The notes under the pieces were generated by a model, which saw only the letters and a program-made list of their open reading frames with translations, searched no databases and was not told the DNA's origin. DNA of 41,941 bases, taken from NCBI GenBank assembly GCA_025355245.1, contig JANXZZ010000048.1, positions 1 through 41,941 on the forward strand. Reading direction: 5' to 3'. This stretch comes from Pseudomonadota bacterium. GTDB taxonomy: Bacteria; Pseudomonadota; Gammaproteobacteria; Steroidobacterales; Steroidobacteraceae. This document shows, piece by piece, positions 17,323 to 28,177 of this stretch. Within the stretch, counting starts at the first letter, position 1. Each line of letters opens with the position of its first letter. Made by a program: the position numbers and the translations under genes.

Positions 17323-17760
17323 GTGACCGTCACGAATCAGCAATCGGCCGAACGGACCGCGCGTGCGCTCTACGCGACCGACCGGGCCTCGCAGGGTCTC
17401 GGCATGACGCTCGTCGAGGTCGACGTCGGTATGGCGCGGGTGACGATGACGGTGCGCGCGGACATGACCAACGGCCACGGCATCTGCCACGGCGGCTTCA
17501 TCTTCGCGCTCGCCGACAGCGCATTCGCGTTCGCGTGCAACAGCCACGGCGAGCCGACTGTCGCCGCCGGCGTCATGGTCGACTTCGTCGCGCCCGCGCG
17601 ACTTAACGACGTGCTGACCGCGGTTGCGCTCGAGCAGTGGCTCGGCGGCCGCACGGGGCTCTACGACATGGTGGTCACCGCTGCCGACGGACGCGTCATC
17701 GCGCACCTGCGCGGACGCTCGCACCGGCTCAAGACTCCGACTACCGACTCCGGACGATAA
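17323..17760 (+). CDS. paaI: PaaI, hydroxyphenylacetyl-CoA thioesterase
   Basis: 145 residues from GTG 17323, with GGAG 10 bases upstream. Single hot-dog domain; the segment [21 protein letters not shown] carries the catalytic aspartate D65 seen in PaaI and related thioesterases. It is thought to release CoA from dead-end hydroxylated phenylacetyl-CoA products and so rescue the CoA pool. It sits between paaG and paaJ. Confidence 0.92.
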   Translation: MTVTNQQSAERTARALYATDRASQGLGMTLVEVDVGMARVTMTVRADMTNGHGICHGGFIFALADSAFAFACNSHGEPTVAAGVMVDFVAPARLNDVLTAVALEQWLGGRTGLYDMVVTAADGRVIAHLRGRSHRLKTPTTDSGR

Positions 17761-17771
17761 GGACCGAGGAC

Positions 17772-18974
17772 ATGCGTGAAGCCTTCATCTGCGATGCGAT
17801 CCGGACCCCGATCGGGCGCTACGGCGGCGCATTGTCGGGCGTGCGCCCGGACGACCTGGCCGCTATCCCGTTGCGCGCGCTGCTCGCGCGAAATCCCGCG
17901 CTTGATGCCGCTGCCATCGACGACGTCTTGATGGGCTGCGCGAACCAGGCGGGGGAGGACAACCGCAACGTCGCGCGCATGGCGACGTTGCTCGCGGGGA
18001 TTCCGGAGACGGTCGCGGGCGCGACGATCAATCGCCTGTGCGGCTCGGGCCTCGACGCGATCGCGATCGGCGCCCGCATGATCAAGAGCGGTGAGGCCGA
18101 CGTCGTGATCGCGGGCGGCGTCGAGAGCATGAGCCGCGCACCTTACGTGCTCGCCAAGGCGGCGACCCCGTTCGCGCGCGACGTACAGATGTTCGACACG
18201 ACGATCGGCTGGCGATTCGTGAATCCGCTCCTCAAGAAACAGTGCGGCGTCGATTCGATGCCGGAAACGGCGGAGAACGTCGCCGCCGATTTCTCGATCA
18301 GCCGTCCCGACCAGGACCGCTTTGCGCTCAGGAGCCAGGAGCGCGCGCTGGCCGCACAGGCGAGTGGCTACTTCGCCGAGGAAATCGTGCCGGTGGTAGT
18401 GCCCGGCAAGAAGAACGAGAGCGTGACCGTCGATCGCGACGAGCATCCGCGCGCGACCAGCCTCGAGTCGCTCGCGCGCCTCGGCACGCCGTTTCGTGAG
18501 GGCGGCACCGTGACGGCCGGCAACGCCTCGGGCGTGAACGACGGCGCGGCGGCCGTGCTGCTCGTGAGCGCGGACGCGGCCCGGCGCTTCGGCCTCGTGC
18601 CGCGCGCGCGGGTTGCGGGTGCCGCGGTTGCCGGTGTTGCGCCGCGCATCATGGGCATGGGGCCGCTCCCGGCGAGCAGGAAGCTGCTCGCACGCCTCGG
18701 CTGGTCGCTTGCCGAGCTCGACGTGATTGAGCTCAACGAGGCATTCGCCGCCCAGGCGCTCGCCGTACTGCGCGAGCTCGGGCTCCCCGACGATGCGGCG
18801 CACGTCAATCCGCACGGCGGTGCGATTGCGCTTGGACATCCGCTCGGCGCGAGCGGCGCACGCCTCGCGACGACCGCACTCAACCAGTTGACCCGCACCG
18901 GCGGCATGCGCGCGCTGTGCACGATGTGCATCGGCGTCGGCCAGGGGATCGCACTCGCCCTCGAGCGCGTCTGA
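17772..18974 (+). CDS. paaJ: PaaJ, beta-ketoadipyl-CoA / 3-oxo-5,6-didehydrosuberyl-CoA thiolase
   Basis: 400 residues from ATG 17772 (GAGGA just upstream), the length of PaaJ and PcaF thiolases. Catalytic cysteine C90 in [13 protein letters not shown], catalytic histidine in [19 protein letters not shown], and second cysteine in [10 protein letters not shown]. It performs both thiolytic steps of the pathway, releasing acetyl-CoA and finally succinyl-CoA. PcaF is a close relative, but the operon position decides for PaaJ. Confidence 0.93.
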   Translation: MREAFICDAIRTPIGRYGGALSGVRPDDLAAIPLRALLARNPALDAAAIDDVLMGCANQAGEDNRNVARMATLLAGIPETVAGATINRLCGSGLDAIAIGARMIKSGEADVVIAGGVESMSRAPYVLAKAATPFARDVQMFDTTIGWRFVNPLLKKQCGVDSMPETAENVAADFSISRPDQDRFALRSQERALAAQASGYFAEEIVPVVVPGKKNESVTVDRDEHPRATSLESLARLGTPFREGGTVTAGNASGVNDGAAAVLLVSADAARRFGLVPRARVAGAAVAGVAPRIMGMGPLPASRKLLARLGWSLAELDVIELNEAFAAQALAVLRELGLPDDAAHVNPHGGAIALGHPLGASGARLATTALNQLTRTGGMRALCTMCIGVGQGIALALERV

Positions 18975-18991
18975 GTGGGCAGTCCGCGCAC

Positions 18992-21121
18992 ATGAACTTG
19001 CCCGTCCGTTGCCGGGTCGATGACGGGATCGCAATCCTCACGATCGAGAGTCCGCCGGTCAACGCGCTCGCGCATCCGGTCCGCCAGGCACTGCTGGCTG
19101 CCGTCGTCGCCGCCGAAGCGGATGGGGCCGTGCGTGCGCTCCTGATCCACGGTGCCGGTCGGTGTTTCGTGGCCGGTGCCGACATTCACGAGTTCGAGGC
19201 GGCGCCCCGCGAACCGCTGCTCAACGACGTGCTGCTGCGGCTGGAGGCCTGCACGAAGCCCGTCATCGCCGCACTCAACGGCACCACGCTTGGCGGCGGG
19301 CTCGAACTCGCGCTCGCGTGCCACTACCGCTGCGCGACCGCCGAGGTGACGCTTGGCCTCCCGGAGATCAAGCTCGGCCTGCTGCCGGGATCGGGAGGCA
19401 CGCAGCGGTTGCCGCGCGTGGTCGGCGCCAGCGTCGCGCTCGACCTGATGCTGGGCGGCACCCCGATCGGCGCCGCGCGCGCGCACGAACTCGGGATCCT
19501 CGATCGGCTCATCGGCGGCAGCGACGTGCTCGAGGGAGCGCTCGCCTACGCACGCGAGCTCGTGCAGGCACGGGTGCCGCCGCGGCGGCTGTGCGCGGCG
19601 AGCGTGCCCGGCCCGAAGCCCGACCCGGCGATGTTCGCGGAGCGCCGCGCCCGGGCGGCGCGGGAGCAGCCGGGCCTGCTGGCGCCGGGCTACATCGTCG
19701 ACTGCGTCGAGGCGGCCGGCGAGCAGCCCTTCGCTGCCGCGCTCGCGCTGTCGCGGCGCCGCTTCGAGGAGTGCCGCGTCTCGGTCGCCTCGCGAAGCCT
19801 CAGGCATCTCTTCTTCGCCGAGCGTCCGCGCGCAGGCCCGCTGCCGCGCCCGACCGCGCGACGCGTGCAGCGCGTCGCCGTCATCGGCGCGGGCACGATG
19901 GGCGCGGGAATTGCCATCAGCCTCGTGACCTCCGGCCACGAGGTCGTACTCATCGACCCGCAGCCAGCCGCGGTCGCCGCAGGTCTCAAGCGCGTGGCCA
20001 CGATCCTCGAAAGCGCCGCGGCCAAGGGCCGCATGAGCGCTGCCGAGGCCGCCGCCGCCATCGGCCGCGTCACGAGCTCGGCGGAGCTCGCGGCGGCGGC
20101 GCCAGCGGATCTGGTCATCGAGGCAGTATTCGAGAGCATGGCCGTCAAGCGCGAGGTCTTTGGCGCCCTCGATCGGATCTGCCGTGCGGACGCCGTGCTC
20201 GCGACCAATACCTCGACGCTCGATGTCGATGAGATCGCCGCCGCGACGAGTCGCCCCGCAGCGGTCGTCGGCATGCACTTCTTCAGCCCCGCCAACGTCA
20301 TGCGTCTCGTAGAGGTGGTTCGCGGCGCCGCGAGCGCACCGGACGTGGTCGCGACCGCGCTGGCAACCACGCGGCATATGGGCAAGCTCGGCGTCGTCGT
20401 CGGCAACGGCTTCGGCTTCGTGGGCAACCGGATGCTGTACGCCTATGGTCGCGAGAACCAGCTGATGCTGCTCGAGGGCGCGAGTCCCGCCCAGATTGAC
20501 GGGGCGCTCCGGCAGTTCGGCATGGCGATGGGCCCGAATGCGGTCGGCGACCTCGCGGGACTCGACATCGGCTATCGCGTGCGCCGCGAGCGCAAGGACC
20601 GGCCGAGCGACCCGCGCTACTACCGGGTGGCGGACGCGCTGGTCGAGGCCGGGCGCCTCGGGCAGAAAACCGCACGCGGCGCCTATCGCTACGAGGCGGG
20701 TAGCCGCGATCCGATTCCGGATCCCGATGTCGATGCGCTGATCGAGCGCGAGGCGGCGAGCCTCGGCGTGATTCGGCGCAGCTTCACGGGAGAGGAGATC
20801 GTCAATCGCTGCATTTTCGCGCTCATCAACGAGGGCGCGCGCCTGCTCGAGGAGGGCGTCGCGCTCGCGGCGGCGGACATCGACGCGATCTGGTGCAACG
20901 GATACGGGTTTCCGCGCCTGCGCGGCGGGCCGATGTTCCACGCCGACACGATTGGCCTCGCGGCGGTGCTCGCGGGTGTCGAGCACTTTGCGGGGCTCTA
21001 CGGCGCAAAGGATTGGGCCGCCTCGCCGCTGCTGCGCACGCTCGCGGGCAATGGGCAGGGGTTCGTCGAATGGGACAGGGCGCGCACCGCGGGTGCGCGC
21101 GCGTCGGGAGGATCGCCGTGA
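18992..21121 (+). CDS. PaaF-PaaH fusion: enoyl-CoA hydratase + 3-hydroxyacyl-CoA dehydrogenase
   Basis: 709 residues from ATG 18992; an upstream ATG in the same frame lies inside paaJ and is not credible. The N-terminal crotonase domain (about 1-190) keeps both hydratase glutamates, E105 in LGGGLELALAC and E125 in LPEIKLGLLPGSGGTQ. The linker leads to an NAD-binding 3-hydroxyacyl-CoA dehydrogenase domain with VAVIGAGTMGAGIAI at 296-310, a catalytic His in GMHFFSPANVM, and two C-terminal 3HCDH domains. The order is that of FadB/FadJ-like multifunctional enzymes. In this operon it replaces separate PaaF and PaaH, hydrating 2,3-dehydroadipyl-CoA and oxidising 3-hydroxyadipyl-CoA. Overlaps the paaZ start by four bases. 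Confidence 0.88.
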   Translation: MNLPVRCRVDDGIAILTIESPPVNALAHPVRQALLAAVVAAEADGAVRALLIHGAGRCFVAGADIHEFEAAPREPLLNDVLLRLEACTKPVIAALNGTTLGGGLELALACHYRCATAEVTLGLPEIKLGLLPGSGGTQRLPRVVGASVALDLMLGGTPIGAARAHELGILDRLIGGSDVLEGALAYARELVQARVPPRRLCAASVPGPKPDPAMFAERRARAAREQPGLLAPGYIVDCVEAAGEQPFAAALALSRRRFEECRVSVASRSLRHLFFAERPRAGPLPRPTARRVQRVAVIGAGTMGAGIAISLVTSGHEVVLIDPQPAAVAAGLKRVATILESAAAKGRMSAAEAAAAIGRVTSSAELAAAAPADLVIEAVFESMAVKREVFGALDRICRADAVLATNTSTLDVDEIAAATSRPAAVVGMHFFSPANVMRLVEVVRGAASAPDVVATALATTRHMGKLGVVVGNGFGFVGNRMLYAYGRENQLMLLEGASPAQIDGALRQFGMAMGPNAVGDLAGLDIGYRVRRERKDRPSDPRYYRVADALVEAGRLGQKTARGAYRYEAGSRDPIPDPDVDALIEREAASLGVIRRSFTGEEIVNRCIFALINEGARLLEEGVALAAADIDAIWCNGYGFPRLRGGPMFHADTIGLAAVLAGVEHFAGLYGAKDWAASPLLRTLAGNGQGFVEWDRARTAGARASGGSP

Positions 21122-23175
21122 AGCTCAAGAGCTACGTACTCGGTCAGTGGGTCGAGGGCGAGGGCGCCGGCGTCGCGCTCAAGGACGCGACCACGGGCGC
21201 GACCGTCGGTACGGCGTCGAGCGCGGGAATCGATTTCAGGGCAGTCCTCGAGCACGCGCGCGAGCAGGGCGGGCCGGCACTGCGCGGGTTCACCTTCCAC
21301 GAGCGCGCGGCGAAGCTGCGGGCGCTCGGCAAGCGCCTTGCCGAGTTCAAGGACGAGTTCTACGAGATCTCCTACCGCACCGGCGCGACGAAAGCGGATT
21401 CGTGGATCGACATCGACGGCGGCATCGGTACGATGCTGGTGTTTGCAAGCAAGGGCAGCCGTGAGCTGCCGAACAGTCGTGTCTTCGTCGACGGCAACCT
21501 CGAAATGCTGTCGCGGGGCGGCAGCTTCGTGGGCCAGCACATTTGCGTGCCGCTCGAGGGCGCCGCGGTGCACATCAACGCCTTCAATTTCCCGGTGTGG
21601 GGGATGCTCGAGAAGCTCGCGCCGACATTGCTCGCGGGTGTCCCCGCCATCGTGAAGCCGGCGACCGCGACCTGCTACCTGACGGCAGCGGTCGTTCGGC
21701 GCATCGTCGAATCGGGGATCCTGCCGGCAGGCGCGCTGCAGCTCGTGGCCGGCAGCCTCGGCGATCTCCTTGATCACCTCAATTGCCAGGATGCGGTTTC
21801 GTTCACGGGTTCGGCGGCGACGGCGCAGCGCCTCAAGACCCATCCGGTCATCGTGCGCGAATCCGTGCGCTTCCTCGCCGAGACCGATTCGCTCAACTGT
21901 TCGGTGCTCGCGCCGGACGTGATTCCCGCGATGCCGGAATTCGGCTTGTTCATCGAGGAAGTCGTCCGCGAGATGACCGTGAAGGCGGGCCAGAAGTGCA
22001 CGGCCATTCGCCGCGTGCTGGTGCCGCGTCCGCTGCTCCCCGACACGCTCGCCGCGTTGAAAAGCGCGCTCGCGAAGGTCGTCGTCGGCGATCCGCGGGC
22101 GGCGGACGTAAGCATGGGCCCGCTGGTCGGACTCGAGCAGCGCCGCGAGGTGCTGGCTCGCATTGATGAACTGCGTGCCGAAACGAGCATCGTGTGCGGC
22201 GATCCGGGCAGAGCCTCGGCCGCCGGCGCAGCGGCGCCGCAGGGAGCCTTCCTCGAACCCGTGCTGCTCCTCTGTGACGCCCCCGGGAGTGCGCGCGCGG
22301 TCCACGAGGTCGAGGCCTTCGGGCCGGTCGCGACGGTGCTGCCCTACACGGACGTCGCGGAGGCAATTTCGCTCGCTCGCCGCGGCGGCGGCAGTCTCGT
22401 CGCCTCGGTCTTTACCGCGGACGATGCGCTCGCCGCGCGGCTCGTGCTCGGGCTTGCCCCGTTCCACGGCCGGATCGTGGTCGTGAACCGGCGCTGCGCG
22501 AAGGAGTCGACCGGGCATGGATCGCCGCTGGCACCACTCGTGCACGGCGGCCCTGGTCGCGCGGGTGGCGGCGAGGAGCTCGGCGGCATGCGTGGCGTCA
22601 TGCACTACCTGCAGCGCGTGGCGATCCAGGGAACCCCGGACACGATCGCGGCGGTTACCGGGCGCTGGGTGCGCGGTGCCGCCGAGCTAGACTCCGGCCG
22701 CCATCCTTTCCGGATGCCGTTCGGCGCGCTCGCGATCGGCCATACGTTCAAGTCCGGCGAGCGCACGGTCACGGTGGAGGACATCGAGGAGTTCGCGCGC
22801 CTGACGGGGGATAATTTCTACGCGCACATGGACGAGCGTGAAGCGGCGCGCAACCCGCTGTTCGGCGGTCGCGTGGCGCACGGCTATTTCCTGATCTCCG
22901 CGGCGGCAGGGCTGTTCGTCGATCCCGACTACGGCCCGGTGCTCGGCAACTACGGCCTCGATCACCTGCGGTTCGTGAAGCCCGTGAAGCCGGGCGACCG
23001 GATCAAGGTGCGCCTGACGTGCAAGGAAAAGGCACTGCGCCCGGAAAAGGGCTGGGGCGAAGTCACCTGGGATACCGAGATCACGAACCAGGGTGGCGAA
23101 ACGGTCGCCTCCTATGACGTGCTGACGATGGTGAGCGTGCACGCGATTCCGGACGCGGCGCGACCGGCGTCGTGA
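21118..23175 (+). CDS. paaZ: PaaZ, oxepin-CoA hydrolase / 3-oxo-5,6-dehydrosuberyl-CoA semialdehyde dehydrogenase
   Basis: 685 residues from GTG 21118 (GGGAGG ten bases upstream), matching the full-length fused form (E. coli, 681). The N-terminal aldehyde dehydrogenase domain (about 1-510) has the general base E255 in RFLAETDS and the nucleophile C294 in KAGQKCTAIRR. The C-terminal MaoC-type hot-dog hydratase domain (about 545-685) has DNFYAHMDER and the segment GGRVAHGYFLISAAAG. The hydratase domain opens the oxepin ring and the dehydrogenase oxidises the resulting aldehyde with NADP. Having both domains fused means no separate ring-opening enzyme is needed. Confidence 0.95.
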   Translation: MKLKSYVLGQWVEGEGAGVALKDATTGATVGTASSAGIDFRAVLEHAREQGGPALRGFTFHERAAKLRALGKRLAEFKDEFYEISYRTGATKADSWIDIDGGIGTMLVFASKGSRELPNSRVFVDGNLEMLSRGGSFVGQHICVPLEGAAVHINAFNFPVWGMLEKLAPTLLAGVPAIVKPATATCYLTAAVVRRIVESGILPAGALQLVAGSLGDLLDHLNCQDAVSFTGSAATAQRLKTHPVIVRESVRFLAETDSLNCSVLAPDVIPAMPEFGLFIEEVVREMTVKAGQKCTAIRRVLVPRPLLPDTLAALKSALAKVVVGDPRAADVSMGPLVGLEQRREVLARIDELRAETSIVCGDPGRASAAGAAAPQGAFLEPVLLLCDAPGSARAVHEVEAFGPVATVLPYTDVAEAISLARRGGGSLVASVFTADDALAARLVLGLAPFHGRIVVVNRRCAKESTGHGSPLAPLVHGGPGRAGGGEELGGMRGVMHYLQRVAIQGTPDTIAAVTGRWVRGAAELDSGRHPFRMPFGALAIGHTFKSGERTVTVEDIEEFARLTGDNFYAHMDEREAARNPLFGGRVAHGYFLISAAAGLFVDPDYGPVLGNYGLDHLRFVKPVKPGDRIKVRLTCKEKALRPEKGWGEVTWDTEITNQGGETVASYDVLTMVSVHAIPDAARPAS

Positions 23176-23229
23176 GACGGACCCGCGCGGCCGCGCCGAC
23201 CGACCGCGCCTGACAGGGGAGACCTGACG

Positions 23230-24051
23230 ATGCCCATCGATGTCACCCGCTACCGCGCCGAGTTCGGCAGTCTCGCTTTCGAGGAGCCCGAGCCGCACAT
23301 TCTCGAGGTCGTCATCGGCAACCCGGGCCGCCTGAACGCGGCGGACGCGGCGATGCACGGCGATCTCTCGAGCGTGTGGCGCGCGATCGACACGGATTCG
23401 ACCGTCCGCGTCGTGCTCGTGCGCGGCGCGGGCGCCCATTTCTCGTCGGGCGGCGACTTCGCGCTCATCGAACGTATGATCGAGGACGAGGCGACGCTGA
23501 TCCGCGTGTGGAAGGAAGCTTCCGATCTCGTCTACAACCTCGTGAACTGCTCGAAACCCGTCGTCTCGGCGATCCGCGGGACGGCGGTCGGGGCCGGGCT
23601 CGCGGTCGCGCTGCTCGCGGACGTGTCGATCGCCGCGAGCAACGCGCGGCTGCTGGACGGCCACACGCGGCTCGGTGTCGCGGCCGGCGATCACGCGGTC
23701 ATCATCTGGCCGCTGCTGTGCGGGCTCGCCAAGGCCCGCTATTACCTGCTCACCAACAAGCCCCTGACCGGTGCCGAGGCCGAGCGCATCGGGCTCGTCG
23801 GGGTGTGCGTCGAGGACGAGGCGGTACTTTCGACCGCGCTCGAGGTGTGCAGGGGCCTGGCGGCTGGCAGCGCGAGCGCCATCCGCTTTACGAAGCACGC
23901 GCTCAACAACTGGCTGCGCACGGCGGGACCCAGCTTCGATGCCTCGCTCGCGCTCGAATTCCTGGGCTTTCGGCTCGGCGACGCGCGCGAGGGCCTCGAC
24001 GCCGTCCGCTCGAAACGGCCGCCCGACTTCAGGGGGCCCGGGCCTGGCTGA
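23230..24051 (+). CDS. Additional crotonase-family (enoyl-CoA hydratase/isomerase-like) protein
   Basis: 273 residues from ATG 23230, with GGGGAGA upstream. Crotonase fold with oxyanion segments [11 protein letters not shown] and [20 protein letters not shown]. The active-site region reads [16 protein letters not shown], in which the hydratase glutamates are not conserved, as in a subgroup of the family with AGD instead of PGxGGTQ. Because the PaaF step is already covered by the fusion upstream, this protein is probably not a simple hydratase of the pathway. It lies between paaZ and paaK on the same strand, so it is likely co-expressed. Exact function unknown. Confidence 0.85.
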   Translation: MPIDVTRYRAEFGSLAFEEPEPHILEVVIGNPGRLNAADAAMHGDLSSVWRAIDTDSTVRVVLVRGAGAHFSSGGDFALIERMIEDEATLIRVWKEASDLVYNLVNCSKPVVSAIRGTAVGAGLAVALLADVSIAASNARLLDGHTRLGVAAGDHAVIIWPLLCGLAKARYYLLTNKPLTGAEAERIGLVGVCVEDEAVLSTALEVCRGLAAGSASAIRFTKHALNNWLRTAGPSFDASLALEFLGFRLGDAREGLDAVRSKRPPDFRGPGPG

Positions 24052-24099
24052 GCACGGCGCCGACGGATTCGCGCCGCTGCATTGCACGAGGGGGGAAGG

Positions 24100-25413
<1,314 letters not shown>

Positions 25414-25430
25414 GTCGCGCCGGGCGCGAC
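25414..25430 (+). terminator. GC-rich hairpin after paaK, possible terminator
   Basis: GTCGCGC CGG GCGCGAC forms a perfect 7-bp stem with a 3-base loop immediately after the paaK stop. There is no proper T-run after it (only TT), so intrinsic termination would be weak. It could also act as a 3'-end stabilising structure. It marks the most likely end of the paa transcript. Confidence 0.45.
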
Positions 25431-25554
25431 TTCCGGCCCGAATTGACGCCGTGCGCGCGGGGCCCTACCGTTCCATCGACGCACGCTCGGTTGCGAGGGG
25501 GGTGACGGTGGGCCGATCGATCGATGAGGGCGCGGGCCGTGGGTCCGCCGCGGG

Positions 25555-26106
25555 ATGGCGCCGATGATCGATCCGGACCTGGGCCTCCTGGTACTCGCCG
25601 GGATCGGGCTCCTGCTGCTCAGCGCCAGCTGGCACAAGTGGCGGGCATTGCCGGAGTTCGAGTCGGTCCTCGTCAACTACCGCCTGCTGCCGGCGAGCCT
25701 CGCACCGCTGTTCAAGTGGCTCGTGCCGGCGATCGAGCTTGGCATTGCGGTCGCGCTCGCCGTCGGCCCGGCGCGGCGCGCGGCGACCGCGGCCGGGGTC
25801 CTCCTGCTCGTCGGCTACGCCGCCGCGATCGCGATCAACCTGCGCCGCCATCGCTTCGAACTCGACTGCGGCTGCGGCGCGCGCAACGACCGGCGCCCGA
25901 TCGCTTCGTGGATGGTGGTGCGCAACCTCGTGCTCGCCGCGGCGCTCGCCACGACGGCGGCACCGTGGACCGTGCGCGACCTCGGCGCCGTCGATGCGCT
26001 CACGGTCGGCGGTGGAGTTACGATCGCCGCGCTCATCTATCTCACGGTCGACGAGCTGCTCGGCCGCGTCGTCCCCGCGGCTGCGCGCCGCGGGAGTCCG
26101 GCGTGA
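25555..26106 (+). CDS. mauE: MauE-like integral membrane protein
   Basis: 183 residues from ATG 25555; ATG 25564, three codons later, is an equal candidate since neither has a clear ribosome-binding site. About four to five membrane helices (for example residues 9-25, 55-72, 78-95, 125-140, 150-165). The segment LDCGCGARNDRRPIASW with VVRN after it matches the conserved DCGC..W..RN motif of the methylamine utilisation MauE family (DoxX-like fold). MauE works with MauD in forming or stabilising disulfides of the small subunit of methylamine or aromatic amine dehydrogenase. The stop overlaps the next gene by four bases. No dehydrogenase subunit genes are in the window. Confidence 0.82.
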   Translation: MAPMIDPDLGLLVLAGIGLLLLSASWHKWRALPEFESVLVNYRLLPASLAPLFKWLVPAIELGIAVALAVGPARRAATAAGVLLLVGYAAAIAINLRRHRFELDCGCGARNDRRPIASWMVVRNLVLAAALATTAAPWTVRDLGAVDALTVGGGVTIAALIYLTVDELLGRVVPAAARRGSPA

Positions 26107-26708
26107 CCGCACTTGTTGTCGCCAACGCGCTCCTCTGGGCACTCGTGATCGTGCTCGCGATTGTCGTGCTTGCGCTCGTGCGCCAGGTCGGCGTGCTCCA
26201 CGAGCGCATCGCGCCGGCGGGTGCCCTGATGCTCTCCAAGGGGCTCAAGATCGGCGAGCTCGCCCCGACGCTCAAGGTCACCGATCTCAACGAGCGGGAG
26301 CTCGCCCTCGGTGGCCCGCGCGCGGATGGCCTGAGCGCGTTGCTGATGTTCGTATCCCCCACCTGTCCGGTCTGCAAGGCGCTGCTGCCGGTGCTGACGG
26401 CGAGCCGTCGCTCCGAGCAGTCGTGGCTTGCGATCACGCTCGCGAGCGACGGCGACCTCGCGAGCCAGAAGGAGTTCGTGGCGAGCCACGGCCTCGAAGC
26501 CTTCCCCTACGTGGTGTCGGCGCCACTCGGCGTGGCCTACCAGGTGAGCCGCCTGCCGTTCGCGGTCCTCATCGACGAGAAGGGCGTGCTGCGTGCGCGC
26601 GGCCTCATCAACTCGCGCGAGCACCTCGAGAGCCTGTTCGAGGCGAAGCGCCTTGGCGTCGCCTCGCTGCAGGACTACGTCGAGGACGCCAACCGGCGCC
26701 TGCCCTGA
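26103..26708 (+). CDS. mauD: MauD-like periplasmic thioredoxin-fold protein
   Basis: 201 residues from GTG 26103, overlapping the MauE stop (GTGA). An N-terminal membrane anchor lies at about residues 5-28, followed by a periplasmic thioredoxin-like domain with the redox motif CPVC in FVSPTCPVCKALLPVL. This exact surrounding is typical of MauD rather than generic TlpA or DsbE. MauD is required for maturation of the disulfide-rich light subunit of tryptophan tryptophylquinone dehydrogenases. Here the pair stands alone behind the phenylacetate operon, so its client is either elsewhere in the genome or a different protein. Confidence 0.85.
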   Translation: MTALVVANALLWALVIVLAIVVLALVRQVGVLHERIAPAGALMLSKGLKIGELAPTLKVTDLNERELALGGPRADGLSALLMFVSPTCPVCKALLPVLTASRRSEQSWLAITLASDGDLASQKEFVASHGLEAFPYVVSAPLGVAYQVSRLPFAVLIDEKGVLRARGLINSREHLESLFEAKRLGVASLQDYVEDANRRLP

Positions 26709-26735
26709 GCCGGCGAGTCGCCGACCCCGCCACCC

Positions 26736-27485
26736 TCAGAAGTCGATTTCGAGGGCCATGCACAACCACTCGAGCAGCCCCCGCATCGCCCGGAAGCGCT
26801 TCATGAGGGTCGCCGGCAGCGCGGGGCTCGTGACTTCCGCCGCGCTCAGTTGCGAACTCGCGACGATGTCCTTGCGCTTGAGGTCCTCGAGCAGCGCGTG
26901 ATCGGGCGCATAGCCGCGCGGCGCACGCGACAGCGTCTCACCGCCGAGCTCGAAGTACTTCGTGAACGACTTGGCGCCCGTGATCTTCTGCCAGCTGCGC
27001 GGGTTGTCGATCATGAAGTCGCGCAGGCGCTTCAGCGTCGGGGCCTGCGGGTGCCAGATTCCGCCGCCCGTGAAGCAGCCGCGCGGCTCGACGTGCAGGT
27101 ACAGGACCGGCGCATCGAGGCGCCCCATCGCCGCGTTGCCCGCGAGTCCGCGCGCGGTCGCTTTGGTTGCGGCGTGATAGAAGCTGATGCCGATGTGCGT
27201 CTTGTAGGGCGCCTTGTTGGCCGAGAAACGCGTGTCGCGGTAGATCCTGAACAGCGAGCCGCCGATCGGCTTGGGATCGGCGGTCAGCTGCGGGCTCAGC
27301 GTGTGCAGCGGGCGCTGCAGGTCGCGGATGAGCCGCAGGCTCGGTTCCTTGACGAATTCCTCGTACTGGGTCTTGTGCGCCTGGAACCAGTCGCGCTCGT
27401 TGTGGCGGGCCAGGCCGCGCAGGAACCTGAACGTTGCGGGCGTGAAGTAGGGGATCGGGTGGACGGCCACGGGTGCTCCGGTCAC
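26736..27485 (-). CDS. DUF2461 family protein
   Basis: 249 residues from GTG 27485; an open frame upstream lacks protein-like composition. It matches the DUF2461/TIGR02453 family: FTPATFRFLRGLARHNERDW near the N-terminus, then FRIYRDTRFSANKAPYKTHI and GGGIWHPQAPTLKRLRDFMI. Widespread in bacteria and fungi, with no established activity. It is convergent with MauD (27 bp gap) and divergent from the DUF1203 gene. Family assignment is firm; function unknown. Confidence 0.85.
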   Translation of the reverse strand: MTGAPVAVHPIPYFTPATFRFLRGLARHNERDWFQAHKTQYEEFVKEPSLRLIRDLQRPLHTLSPQLTADPKPIGGSLFRIYRDTRFSANKAPYKTHIGISFYHAATKATARGLAGNAAMGRLDAPVLYLHVEPRGCFTGGGIWHPQAPTLKRLRDFMIDNPRSWQKITGAKSFTKYFELGGETLSRAPRGYAPDHALLEDLKRKDIVASSQLSAAEVTSPALPATLMKRFRAMRGLLEWLCMALEIDF

Positions 27486-27640
27486 AGGGTCGCTGGGGTC
27501 GGACGGCGAGCTTGCCCGTTCGGCGCGGCGTCGTCCAACCGCGGCCAGTACGTGGGCGGATTCGCCCGCAAGAACCGGAGCGACACGCGCAGCGCGGCCA
27601 CCGACACTGGCGCACCTCCCCAGACCGTGCCGGTGACTCC

Positions 27641-28108
27641 ATGCAATTTCGCGTACTCGGCCTCGACGCCGCGCACTTTCAGCACCTATACGGCGCGAGC
27701 GACGCGGCGCTCGCGACGCTCGGCGCGCGCGCTTACCGCGTCGATCGCTCCCCGGGCTATCCGTGTCGCGTGTCGCTCGAGGACGCAAGGCTTGGCGAAC
27801 GCGCGATCCTCCTCAACCACGAACACCTGCCCGGCAATACGCCCTACCGGTCGCGGCATGCGATATTCGTCCGCGACGGCGCGACCCGCGCGTCGCCGGA
27901 GGTGGGAGAGCTGCCGTCCTACCTCACCCGGCGGCTCCTGTCCGTGCGCGCCTTCGACGCCGAGGCGATGATGACGGACGCCGACGTGGTGGATGGCAAA
28001 GACCTGGCTGCGTTGATCGGGCGCCTGCTCGGCGATGCGCGCAACCACCGGCTGCACGTGCACAATGCGCGACAGGGCTGCTACCTCGCCGCAATCGAGC
28101 GGGCGTGA
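27641..28108 (+). CDS. DUF1203 family protein
   Basis: 155 residues from ATG 27641. Conserved features of the family are the N-terminal MQFRVLGL, the motif PGYPCRVSLEDA, LLNHEHLPGNTPYRSRHAIF in the middle, and a C-terminal NARQGCYLAAIER. Cytoplasmic by appearance, no signal peptide or membrane segment. Family function has not been established. The 155-bp gap to the divergent DUF2461 gene should hold both promoters; no clear boxes seen. Confidence 0.85.
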   Translation: MQFRVLGLDAAHFQHLYGASDAALATLGARAYRVDRSPGYPCRVSLEDARLGERAILLNHEHLPGNTPYRSRHAIFVRDGATRASPEVGELPSYLTRRLLSVRAFDAEAMMTDADVVDGKDLAALIGRLLGDARNHRLHVHNARQGCYLAAIERA

Positions 28109-28177
28109 AGACGGGCGGACGCCGGGGAGCGCCGTGCTAGCCTAGCGGCAGCTTTAGGCCGACTCCCGCGGGCGCCC

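Noticed and set aside
18368-20986. Very long open frame on the minus strand opposite paaJ and the PaaF-PaaH fusion
   Set aside because: It is rich in Arg, His and Ala with no recognisable domain, and it lies fully antisense to well-identified genes. Long antisense frames are expected when third codon positions are nearly all G or C.
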